Position numbers and translations under genes: made by a program
Part shown: piece after piece, positions 23,801-35,000 of the stretch
How the letters are laid out: each line of letters starts with the position of its first letter
How positions within the stretch are numbered: position 1 is the first letter of the stretch
NCBI GenBank assembly: GCA_016858145.1
Contig: JAEHOE010000232.1
Coordinates: forward strand, 29,924-93,923
Direction: 5' to 3'
Source: Edaphochlamys debaryana
Taxonomy: Eukaryota > Chlorophyta > Chlorophyceae > Chlamydomonadales
Length of the DNA stretch: 64,000 nt
Notes under the pieces: model-generated
Database searches by the model: none
What the model was told of the DNA's origin: nothing
The model's input: only the letters and a program-made list of their open reading frames with translations

Positions 23801-24991
23801 GTCCCACCCATCCCCTCATCAGGCTTTGGTCTGCTGGGTCACCTGCTGGAGGTGGGTGGGGCATGAGCGTCGGACACGGAAGGAGGGGGGGGGGTCAGAG
23901 GGACACGGTTGGAGAGGAGGGCTGGGGACTTGCGGGGCTGTGAGCCAGGGGCTGAGGGGAGCGGGGTGGCTCGGGATGTGTGCGGCCTCCGCCTTTCCGC
24001 CGGCAGCAAGCGTCCCCTTAATCCCTTCCCTTGCTTAGCCCTACCCACCTCTGATCTCGTCTTCCACCCGGCCCCCTTCCCCTCCCCCCCTCCCCCACCC
24101 ACCCACCCACCCACCCTTTACCCCGCCCCCCAGGTCTGCCGCGGCTCCAACGTGACCGCCACCCTGCGGGCCTCCGCGGTGCCCCTCATGGCCCCCGCCA
24201 TAGAGCTGGCCAAGCGGGGCTGCCTGCCGGGGGCCGTCAAGCGCAACTGGGAGAGCTACGGACACAGCGTGGGCCTGGCGCCAGAGGTGGAGGTGAGGGG
24301 GCAGCGTAAGGAGGGAGGGGGACCTGGCCCAGCCCTTTCGCCCACCCCACGATCCACACCGACAGACACACTCAGCGTGCAACATGATGCCGTCCTCCCA
24401 TAGCCCCCCCATGCCGTTCTCCTCGTCCGCACACCCTCCGCCCTCCCCCGCCCCCCTCCCTCACTCCCCTTACCTCCCTTTCTTCTCGCTCTCCACCCTC
24501 CCCCCCTCCCAACCCCCCCCAGCCCTGGCTGCGCGACCTCATGGTGGACCCCCAGACCAGCGGGGGGCTGCTGCTGGCGGTGGAGCCGGGGGCGGCACAG
24601 GAGGTGCTGGAGACGTGCAGGGGGGCGGGCTTCGAGCAGGTGAGGGGGGGGGGGAAAGGAGGGAGGGAGGGGGTTGCGGAAGGGAGAGTTAGGGGCGCGG
24701 AACGGGGGATGGGAGGTAGGATGCGACGGGTGGATTGGGAGGAAGGGAAGGGCGCGGCGGGCACTCACAGGCTGGCTTCCGGGACCGAGGGCCGACCCCT
24801 GCCATGGCTCTTGGGCTCTTGGGTACCCTGAGGTCCTCCTCACGCGCCCTACACGCCACCCCATCTCCTCCCTCTCCCCCCCATCTCCCCCCCCCCCCCA
24901 GGCCTCCATCATTGGCACCCTGGACTACCCCAACCCCATGCTGGCGCCCGGGGAGGTGGGGGCCACCGGCAGCGTGGTGGTGGGCAAGTGA
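20818..24991 (+). CDS. selD: Selenophosphate synthetase (SelD), Cys form, with N-terminal presequence
   Basis: Thirteen exons join in phase to 426 aa: 20818-20901, 21030-21255, 21653-21723, 21967-22052, 22338-22457, 22722-22744, 22917-23001, 23206-23311, 23457-23541, 23823-23851, 24134-24292, 24523-24639, 24902-24991. The enzyme makes selenophosphate from selenide and ATP for selenocysteine-tRNA and other selenium pathways. Signature: [14 protein letters not shown], with catalytic Cys83, Cys85 and Lys86. Then [47 protein letters not shown] and [12 protein letters not shown], all close to the bacterial-type enzyme. The active position is TGC (Cys), not TGA. About 70 residues precede the core, basic and Ala/Ser/Pro-rich ([20 protein letters not shown]), which suggests an organelle transit peptide. 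Exons of 23 and 29 nt are unusually small. It converges with the ferredoxin reductase gene. Confidence 0.96.
23560..23660 (+). repeat. G-rich minisatellite in a SelD intron
   Basis: Tandem degenerate units of the type GGGGGGGAAGGCG fill much of the intron at 23542-23822. The RNA would have quadruplex potential. Confidence 0.7.
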
Positions 24992-27096
24992 GGGGGGAGG
25001 AGGCAGGTAGGAGGAGGAGGAGGGGCAGTCGTGGAGGAGCGGCGCTGCGCTGACGGAGGGCAGGCCGCGCAGAGAGGCAGTGCGGAGCGGAGTGTGGGCA
25101 AGGCGCGGGCATCGCTGTGGGCACTGAGACCGACGCATGATGCGGACCTTGGGGCTGGGTGTGGGGTGGGGGCTGCAATGCGGCGGTGCAAACTGCTCAA
25201 CATGCATAGTGATACCTACATTTGCTGGTTGGCAGATGGGTTGCGGAGCACAGTCGTCCGCCGGCGTCAGGCGGGAGAGGAATGGACGGCGAGCTGGCTG
25301 CGGCTGGGGCGGTGGCTACGGAGGGTGGGGCGGTGTGTACACGCCTTCCGGTTGGGGGTCTCGGACCGGGCTGGCGGGGCAGCAGCGATGGAAGCGGGGG
25401 GAGGCGATGCAGGGACGGCAGCTGAGGTGGGGACGGTGCGGCGAGGGAAGCAGGGGGAGGCCGGGGCGAACGACTCCGCCCTCGAGCCCTCCTGTGCCAT
25501 GTATGGAACATCCTTGGTCGCGCCCGACCGGCGCCCCACCGCCACTTATTACTCCTCCGGCCCGGCCTTTACCCGTGGGTCCTCCGACTCCCTGTGCTTC
25601 CTGACTGCCCGGCTGCCGCGCACCCGCCCGGCGACAGCTGTGACGTGTGGACTGCGGAGGGGGCCAGCCGTCAGCTGACTGTACTGCCGGCGGTGGACGT
25701 ACCGTCCCAACCCGCACCGCCTAGGGCTGTCGGTTGCCAAGCAATGCATTCACCCCTCGCTCCTGGGGCAGCACCGTTTATCGCCGGGAGGTGCTGGTCT
25801 CCCTTAAACTGGGAGGTGCCAGTCCACCAGGAGCTAACGCAAGCGGTGGGCGGATAGGACGGTGTGGTCAAGCTGGGCGGGCCCCCAGGGCTGACTGCCG
25901 AGTGGGGCAACACTACTGCTGCTCGCCCGCCCCGCAGCTGACAGTTGCCTTCTCAACGCCGGTCTCGACAGCCCAGGCTGGGAAGGTCGTGCCGTGGGCT
26001 GGTTGCCTGTCCCGCGTCCCGCACGGTCTCTTCGGTTCCCTGCGCTCGGCGGCAACCAGCCCCCATGCCCTTACTGCCCAGGCTTCTGCACAGCATCCTG
26101 GCCGGGGCCATGCGCATTTCCGCACTCCACCCCCCAGGACGGGCTGGGCACACATGCATCACGGCTGGGGTCCCGGCCTTCCCAGGAGCCGTCGACGCGG
26201 TGCGTCTTCCACCAACCGCCACTCCCCGAGCACACCTCTCCAGAGCCCCAGGGGGGGGGCTGCCAGGCCTCAGGACGTCAGGAGCTCAAGTCCAGCCAAG
26301 ACATGAGCGAGCGGGATCGTGGGGGCTCGGGCTCCCGGCACTCGCCAGGGAGGCCTCACTCTTGCTACACTCTTAACACGTTCCTGTGGCCCCATTCGCC
26401 CAACTTGATTGGCTCCCAACCCGCATCACATGGAGAATCTTACAGACCGCATCATTAGCCCGGCCCCATCCGGTCCTGGGAGCGCACACGGCATAGAGAC
26501 GACAAGAATTGGAGTGGCTAGGTGAGAGGCAGAGGGGGCCAGGGGGTGGGGGCGTGTGCGGATGCACTGCTTTCCCCCTCCCGTGCGAGGTGGAACCGGC
26601 AGGGCTCCCGCCCCGGGCGCAGCTCCCGGAGCCCCGGGCGGCCCCCCTCAGGCCGTGGGCCCTGCTTCCGAATCATCCCTCGCCGCCAAACACACGCACG
26701 CTGCACACCATTACCATTGATAATACTAATACTAATGCTATGCTAATAGCATCAAAGATAGGCCTTAAAGCCTCAGCCGCATCCACTGGCAAGGCCTCAA
26801 ACCCCCACGCATCTCATCTCCGCATTGGGTTGCCCCCAGGACTCCGCGCGCGCACCCACCCCTGTGCTGCTGCATGCACAAGCAACGCAGCGGCATACTT
26901 CATTCCGGCATCGTCTTAGCCCTCACCTCTCCCCACCCTCGCCCTGTCGGACATAGGTACCAGGTAGGCCCACGCCTTGCCTTGGTTTATGAGCGCAGGA
27001 AAGCGTTATTGAGGGCGTGAGCCCGCGGGCTGAGCCGAGGTGCCAACATGGCACGTTTGGGCACTGATGTAACTCACTCTTGCCCCCCCCGCCCCC
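24992..27096. other. Intergenic region between convergent SelD and FDXR genes
   Basis: About 2.1 kb containing the two 3' UTRs. No exon chain with consistent phase was seen. TTACA at 26440-26444 (TGTAA on the minus strand) could be the poly(A) signal of the reductase gene. A small A/T-rich island with TAATACTAATACTAATGC lies at about 26720-26755. Nothing else recognised. Confidence 0.55.
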
Positions 27097-30000
27097 TCAG
27101 GCCACCCCCGCGATCCTCAGCATCTCGGGCACCCGCGTCACCTTCTCCCGCGCCCGCCCCCCCGCCTTCCCCGCCGCCACCTCCGCCTCGTCCAGCCGCC
27201 GCCAGCCGCCCCACCCCACCGCCGCTGCGCCCCGCCCCCCCAGCAGCGCCGCCAGCCCCGGGGCGCCCGCGGGCCCCTGCGGCCAGGCCCGGCCCCGGCC
27301 CGCGGTCAGCAGCGCGTCGGTGTCGGCAATGACGCTGCGGGCGGATGGGGGGGGGGGGGGAAATAGGGGGCAGATTGGTTGAGTGAGGCATTGGTGGGAG
27401 AGCACGGCTCTAGAACAGGGGGTTATCACTTGCCCCACCAACACAACACCCTGCCCCCCCTCCCCTGCTTCCCCCCCCCACCTGGCGGCCGTGTCCTCCG
27501 CGTCCACCAGGTTGGTGCCGATGATGCCGGTGGGGCCCCGCTTGAGCCACCCCACCACGTACAGACCCGGCTCGGGGGCGGGAGGAGCGGCGCCGGCGGC
27601 GGGGACGGCCTGAGCGGGGCCCGCCGGGAAGAGAATGTCACGGTGTGGGAGGAAGGGAGCCTTCGAACACCTCGCTCAGCGCTCAAAAAGCATCGCAGGG
27701 CTCGGACGGTGGGTTGGCCCGCTTCCCATCATTCCTCGTCTGCCATGGTCGCACCCTTCCAGCCCCTAACCCCTAAGCCCCCCCCCACACACACGCACCT
27801 GCAGCACCCGGCCCGCCTCGTTGGGGACCACGCCCTTCTTGGCGTCAAAGGGCACGCCCTGGGGGCGGGTGGTGGGGTGGGAGAGAGGGGCGGGCTTGGA
27901 AGGGGCGGCGAATGCAGTCGCGGGCAAAGGCGGTGGATCGGGAGGGGAAGGAGCCGCGCAGTGCAGAGGGGGCCTCGCTCACTCATTGCTCCCCCCCTCC
28001 CTCCCCCTCCTCCCCCCCTTCCCTTTCCCTCCCCCTCCCCCCCCCCACCTCCATGGGCAGCCCCCGGTATCCGATGCTCTTGAGCACCAGCTGGCAGGGC
28101 AGCGTCTCGAAGCGCCCGCTGCCCACCGCCACGGGGGCGCCCCCGGGGCCCTCGGGCCGCACCTCGGTCACCTCCACCTTGAGGCCTGGGGGGAAGGGGG
28201 GGAGGGGGGGAAGGGGTCAGGGGGGCCGAGGCGGGAGGGCCAGGGTTCGCCAACGGAGGGAGGGAGAGGGGAAATCGGGGGCATCGCTCCGCGCAGCGGT
28301 GCCAAGCCGAGGGGCACGAGAGGCAAGACACCCCCTTGCCCCCCGCGCACCTGCGCCTCCGGGTGCTCAAGCGGCCCTGGCCCCAGGTACGCCTCCGTCT
28401 CCTCCCCTTCCCCCCCTTCCCCGCTCCCCCTCCCCCCCCGCTCACCCGACACGCTCCCCCCCGGCCCCCCCCGCAGCACCTCCACGGGGGAGCGGTAGAA
28501 CTGGAAGTACAGCTCACGGGCCTCGCCCCCAGAGGGGACCTGACGGGGGGGCAGGGAGGAGGACTTGAGTGGGGTGGGGCGGGGATCCCGGGCTGGCAGC
28601 GATCATGAGAACCACGCGCTTCTTCCCGCGCACTGCGAACCGCTCGCTCCCCGCTCCCCGCCCTCAGCCCCCCAAGGCCCCGCCCTACCAAGGCGCGAGT
28701 GGTCAGGCGCTCACCCACGCTCCCCCTCCCCCAAGATCCTCCCCCCCCCTCACCCCCTTGGAGTCCGCCACCCCCTTGGACACCAGCTCGTGCACTCGGC
28801 GCTTGATGCGGGTGGCCTTCATCTCGGCGGCGTCGGCGGCGGAGACAGAGAGCTGGGGGGGGGGGGGCAGGGGTAGCCGGGGCTGGTGTGTGTGGGGGGG
28901 GATGGGGGGGGTAGGGTGGTGAAAGCCCACCCGGAAGCCCGAAACCTGGAGCGGGTCAGTGGCAAGATGGGGCCCTCCTCTGCCCCCCAAGGGTGCCTCC
29001 ACACACCTGCCAGCGGAGGGTGTTCCCCCCTCCCAGCACTCGATGCCCCCCCTCCCCCCCCACCTGCTCCGGCGCCGCCACGCGTGCCGCCACTCCGCAC
29101 TCCGTGAGCAGCTCCTTGAGCTCCTTGGGGGTGCAGGCGGCCTGGGAGGGGGAGGGGGAGGGGGTGTTAGGCCTCTGACAGACAGAGGAGAAGCGGGGGA
29201 GCAAAGAAACTTGAATTGGGGACCTGGGCGGAGGGACCCGCACGCTTGGCAGCCCTCCCCACCTCCGCCCCCCCCCCCCTCACACACACACCCGTACCCC
29301 ACCTGCACGGGCCCCCTGCGTGCCACCAGGTGCACCTCCCGGCCGCCGCCGCTGGCCTGGGGGGTGGGGGTGGGGGTGGGGGTGGGGGTGGGGAGGGTGG
29401 TGGGGGTGGGGGTGGGGAGGGTGAGGCGCAGATGGCTACCTCAACCAGGCACAGGCACCAGCGGCCCCTCCCTCCGCAGCAGATGTGGGCCCATCACCCC
29501 CTTCCCCCCCCCCGAACAGACCCCGACCCCCCCCCCCACCTGCAGCTGCTGCAGGGCGTGCGCCGCCAGGTCCGTGGGCCCGAAGCGGGCCGCGGGCGCC
29601 AGCAGCGCTCGGGCGCAGTCCAGCGCCACATTGCCGATGCCGCAGATGGCCACGGAGCGGACCTGGGGGGGTTGGGGGGACGAGGGGTGGGGGGGTAGAT
29701 CATCGGGAAGGAAGGGAAGAGGTCAGCAGGGCTTGACCACTCTGCAGCACGCAGAGTCGCTCAGCACACATCCACCCCCCACCCCCCACCCCCCACACAC
29801 ACAGCCGACCGGACCAGCTACAAAGTGCGGCACAGACGTCACGGGTTCGGGGTCAGGGGGATGGGTCGGGCTTCGAGCTCTCGGGCCTTCGGTTCCGCAT
29901 CCAAGGCTGGCTAGTCAGCGTGCCAACGTTTTCCCGGCTTGAACGAGCAGCCCTTCACCCCACCCCCCCTCCCCACCTGTGTCAGGTCTATGGGCAGGTC

Positions 30001-31603
30001 GCGCATGTCCGGGTGGCCGTTGTACCACCACACCAACTCGCGCGCCGACAGCACACCGGGGCCGTCCTCCCCGGGGATGCCCAGGCGCCGGTCGGACTCG
30101 GCGCCGTACGACAGCACCACCTGTGGGGGCGGGGGTGCATGAAGAGGTGGGGGGCGGTGGAGCCGTGTGGCGCCCCCATGAGGCCCGAAGGCACCAAACC
30201 CTTGCTTGGCTACACCCCCCCCCCCCCCTCACCCCCCCGGTCCTGCACAGCCCTGCCCCGCCTTGCTGCAGTGTGCCCGCGGACCCCTCTCTGCCTCGCC
30301 CGTCGCCCGGCTTCCCCCCCTGCCCCCCCCGCTCCGGCTGCCCCCCCTCCCCCTCTCACCCCTCCCCCCTCCCCTCCCCCCCCCTTCTCCCCCCCCCCCC
30401 CCCCTCACCGCATGGTGCCGCTCCCTCAGCTCCCCCAGGCTCACGTCCGCCCCCGGGCCCGCCCCCACGCGCACGTGCCCCAGGAAGGTCACCCGCGGGT
30501 CCGCAGCCAGCCCCGAGAACTGGTTGGTCACGTTCTGGGGGGAGAGGGGGGAGGCGGGGGAGGGCGTGTGACGAGGCGGGGGGTGCCAGGCTCGAGCGGC
30601 AGGGGCCCCGGGTGCGGTAGCAGGCTTTGAGTGACCGCTGTTTCACGACCCCTTCGGCATCCTGCCTCGCCTGCAGCTGCAGGTTGGCTCCTCCTCGCGC
30701 CCGCCTGGAGCCCTATCCTTCCGGCCGCTCCCCTTCCCCCATATCCCAGCCCCCCTCCTCCCAGTTCCTCCCGCCCTCCCCCCCCCTCCCACACACACAC
30801 ACCTTGGTGTCCTGGTGGTCGGGGGCCACGCCGCTGCGGACCAGGCCGAAGGGGGTGGGCAGGCGGTCCTGGGCGGGGGGGTGTCGAGGCGGAGGTCGAG
30901 GGAGCATTGAAGAGGGGTCAACATGCCACTTGGTGTGTGCTCAGCTGCATGCATGGGATCCTGTCGCATGGAACCTAGTGTGTGTTTGGTGGTTCCTCGC
31001 GTGAGAGGTGTCAGCAGGGCGAGCTCGTGGGGGCCCTAGGTGCTACGGTACGTGGCGCGGTGGCAGGAGGCACGTTTACTGCGCCACTCCTGCCCCGCCC
31101 TCCTCCAACCCCCCAAAGCACACACATACTAGGCACTGCGGGCACCCCGCCACCCCGTGCTCCAACCCCCTTCAACCCCCCGCCCCCCACCCCTCGCCCC
31201 CACGCCCACATACGAAAAGCGCCCCCCCCCCCTCACCACCAGAGTCACGTGGACCTTGTCGCCGTAGCGCTTGAGCAGCTGAGCAAGGGGGAAGGCGGGG
31301 AGCAGGACATGCTTATGGTACACGTGCACCAGTCATGGGACGGGTTTCGGAGTTAATGTGCCCCAGGCATCAGCGGCTGCTTCCTAGACGACTCACCTTG
31401 TCGATGGTGTAGAAGCCCGCGGGCCCCGCGCCGACCACGCAGACATGCAGCTTTCCGGAATCGGCCGCGTCAGTCGCGAAGCTGCGTCCAAGCGCTAGGC
31501 CGCAAGAGCGAGCGGTCTGCAAGAGGAGGCCGCCACTGGATCGCCTCACGCCGGCGAACAAGAGGCCTGACACAGCCTGCAGCGCGGGGCCGGCTGTCGC
31601 CAT
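27097..31603 (-). CDS. FDXR: Mitochondrial NADPH:ferredoxin (adrenodoxin) oxidoreductase
   Basis: Fourteen exons join in phase to 531 aa: 31603-31397, 31278-31237, 30868-30803, 30534-30409, 30120-29977, 29662-29540, 29356-29303, 29141-29064, 28852-28754, 28539-28446, 28185-28049, 27858-27799, 27609-27482, 27334-27097. The enzyme passes electrons from NADPH via FAD to mitochondrial [2Fe-2S] ferredoxin, for Fe-S cluster assembly and related work. Evidence: FAD-binding [11 protein letters not shown] (GxGxxG at 58-63), [21 protein letters not shown]-binding CGIGNVALD (203-208), [21 protein letters not shown] and the family end [15 protein letters not shown]. The first 45 residues are basic, Ser/Ala-rich and lack acids until DAADS, as expected of a mitochondrial presequence. 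It is divergent from the CPBP-like gene. Confidence 0.96.
29357..29539 (-). repeat. GGGGGT minisatellite in an FDXR intron
   Basis: On the plus strand about 29361-29423 is a run of GGGGGT/GGGTGGG units; the minus-strand transcript is therefore C-rich here. It has G-quadruplex potential on the DNA plus strand. The tract occupies the acceptor-side half of the intron. Confidence 0.6.
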
Positions 31604-32094
31604 GGCTTCCCCGTTTACACGCGACAGTGGGGGCCTAGAAAGACGACGCTATGTACTGTGTTACCACAGCTTAGGGGTAGTCGTGGAAGTGCGCGGCGGA
31701 AGCGTGCAAGCGCGGGGCTCATGAAGAAGAGCGACCCAGTGGTCCCGGAGAGGGTCTTCCCGTGACCATTCCGCGCGCGGTTTACCGCCTAGCAAGCGAC
31801 AGGCTTGTCAGAGACCAGCGGAGGTTGTTGGCACTGCGAATGGGAGGTGGCGAGCCCTCGCCCATCGTTCGATGGGTGCAAGTTTGCCCTTGGCACGTCG
31901 GCAGGGAGCATAACCACTCCATATTTTCCGTGCCCCGCGCTTGCCGTGTTCGCAAATGAGCCCTCCACCCTGTACATAGCACGCGGAGGCCGCGCAGGCT
32001 CAAGCGCGACCACGCCATCTTTGCCACGACCTGAAAGCCCTCTCGTGAACCAGCGCGCCGGTGCACCCAGCCCGGCGCTATAGCATTTCTAGGA
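31604..32094. promoter_or_regulatory. Shared upstream region of divergent FDXR and CPBP-like genes
   Basis: 491 bp between the two predicted start codons; must contain both promoters. No TATA box is obvious. The start of the CPBP-like gene is less certain, so part of this could be its 5' UTR or an upstream exon. Confidence 0.5.
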
Positions 32095-35000
32095 ATGGCT
32101 CTGTCTGCCAGTCAAGCGGCCAGCGCGGTGCCCCAGGTCGGTGGATTGGAACTTCCTGCGAGGCACATTGCCGTTTGCGCGCTCCTTGGAGCCACGGTGA
32201 TGGCGCGTCCAGCTCAAGTGACGGACGGGCCCGTTCCAACAATTTTGCAGGAGGCTTGGGGCTCTCGGGGCTCGCAGCTGCGTGTTTGCAGCACGCGAAG
32301 GCCTTTGCTTGCACCGCTTGACGCTGGCGCGACCTCCAGCTGTGTCGTCTCAGATGACAGAGCCCCTGAGCCGTTTGGGTGGCGCGCAGCGCGCGTGGCA
32401 CGGCGCCCAGCCTCCCACGTCGCTGCGGCCGGGGCCGACGTGGCAGCCCCTGCCCGGCCACCCGCTCGTCGAGCCGGGACACCTCCCCGGCCTCACCTTC
32501 CCCCACCTCCCCTCCCGGACCTCCTCCCGTCCACTGCCACCTTCAACCCCAGCTCCAGCCCCGACCCCGGCCCCAGCTCGAGCCCGGCCGTGGGCCCTGC
32601 TGCCGCGTCCTCGCTCTCCGTGCTTGCCTCTGAAGCCAAGCGCCTGGGCTCAGAGGCGCAGCGCACCCCCCAGCGGCAGCAGGGGACCCCCGGGGCCCCC
32701 GGCCGAGGCCCCGGCGCCCCCCCGCCGGGCGGGCCCGAGCAGCAGCCGCCCGGGCCCGACCCGGGCCAGGGGCCCAACCCGGGCCGCTCAGTGCGGCTGC
32801 AGTACTGGCTGCTCCTGCTCGTCCAGTACGGCGGGCTGTACGGCACCGCAGCCGTGATCATCGCGGCCATTGCGCACGTGGATCCGTTCGGGGGACTGCA
32901 CCTGGACGCGCACGACATTGGTGGGGCTCCTTGGGGGGGCTAGGGTTTCGCGGGGTGAGGCGTGTTCTAGCGAGGGACTCGTGCGCCGGCCTCTGTAAGG
33001 CACGGAGGAAGCCCTGGTTGCCGCCTCCCCTCCCCGATCCAACGACAGTCCATGCCCACGATAGCACCACAGGCGCCCATTTTCCTCAGCGGCCTCCCCT
33101 GCCCCCTCCCCCCCTCCGCCCCCCCAGGCCTGGGCCTGGCCCTCATGGCTCCGGCGCTGGTGTGGGACGCAGTGGTGGGGCTGCCGGACTGGGCCACACG
33201 CCAGGTGGGGGAGGGGGGAGAGGGGTGGCGGGGGGGAGGTGTCTGGAGGGGTGGGGCGAGGGGAGGGTTGTGGTTAGTGCCAGCCGCTGGGTGTGTGTTG
33301 GCTCTCGTTCCTGCTCCCTCTTGCCCACTGCCTTCCCTCCCTTCACCCCCAAACTCCCCTCCCCCCCCAGGAGGAGGCCGCTGCGGTGGTGCGGCTCTTC
33401 GTGGACCCCGCCCTGCTGCGGGGTGAGGGGCGGGGGGGGGGCGGTTGGAGGGGACAGGGAGACGGGGGCTCAACGGCGTGCGGGGGGTATGGCTTGCGGG
33501 GTCCGTGTCCCTGATTGCTTCATATATATAACATCCCCCCTTTCGTCCCCCCGCTTCCCGGTGCAGACCCCTCCGACGCCGACTCCCCGGCCGCAGGGGC
33601 GGGGGCGCAGGGGGCCCCGGAGGCGGCTGCTGCCGGCTCGGGCCCCGGTCGGCCCGCCCCGGCCCCCTCCCCTGCGCCCCCCTCCGCTGTGTGGATGGCG
33701 GGGCAGCGGCTGCGGATGGCTCTGGAGCTCATGCAGGTGGGGGGGGGGAGGATGGGGGAGGGGAGGAGGGGGGGGGGTAGGGGATGGGAGGAGGGGGGAG
33801 GAGAGGGGAGGGGGATGAGCGTGAAGGAGGGATGTCTTGTGCGCCCCTCGAGGGGGGGAGGTCCACGAACTGGTGGTGGCCTGCGACCTGGCCTCCGCGG
33901 GGCACCGGGCAGCTCTCGGGGCTGAGCCGTGCGGGGCCGTGCGGCGAGGGCTGGGCACAGCCGCCGTGCGCCCTTTCGGCCCTCTGCCCCCCACAAACCC
34001 TTAATTTACCCCCCCCCCCCCCCCCACTTTGCCCCAAACCCTCGCCCCCCACCAGGAAACGTCTGTCCGCAACAACCCGGGCATCCGCCTCACTCCGCTG
34101 CAGGTGGGGGCGGAGGTGTCGCGAGGGGAGGCGGGCCTCTTTTTCCCAGTCGGGGGCAAGGGCTCGGAAGGAGAGGGGTGCTGCAGGCGGAGGTACCACG
34201 AGCGCCAGCTGCGGGAGATGGGGGCCGGAGTGGGAGGGGTACTCGAGACAATCAGGCAGGCCCCAGGCCGCGCACACCACGCCCCACGCTTTCCTCCCTC
34301 TACCTCTTTCACCTCACCTCCTCTCCCCCTCCCCCCTCTTCCTCTCCTAAGGAGGGGGTGGTGATCCTGGTGGCGGTGCTGGCGGATGAGATGCTCTACC
34401 GGGCCACCCTGCTGCCGCTGCTGGGCCGCTGGATCAGGGACAGGGCCTACGAGGCGGGCGCGGACGAGACACTGGCGCTGGGGCCGCCGCCGCCCTGGGC
34501 CTGGGCCTGGGGGGGCCCACACGGGCCCGGCGCGGGCCTGCCCGTGTGGGTGGTGGACACGCCCGTGGCTGCCCAGTGGGCCGCTCTGGGCCTGGGCGTG
34601 GCGCTGGGGGTGGCGGTGTTCGCGGGGAAGGCCTGGCAGGTGTGTGGGGCGGGGTGGGGGGGGGAGAGAGGGGGAAGTGGGGGTAGATGTAGGGGGGCGG
34701 GGGGAGGGATGGTTCTCGTGCTGGGCCGTGGGCCGGGCGGCTGGGTGAGAGGGCCGAGCATGTGAGGAGAGCAGTTGGGCGGCACTTGCTGCAGAGGTGC
34801 CGCGCTTCGCCTCGGGCGGTGGTACGGGGTAGACAGCGCTGCTCGCCTGGTGCCTGGCCGGCGTCCTCTTGCCACCCCCCGCCCCACCTTGCCCTCGCCA
34901 ATTTGCCTCCTTTCCCTTTACCCCTGCCCCTGCCCCCCCCCGCTCCCCCCCCCCAGGAGGCCACGGTGGCTGGGCGGCTGAGCGAGGTCCGGGAGCGGGA

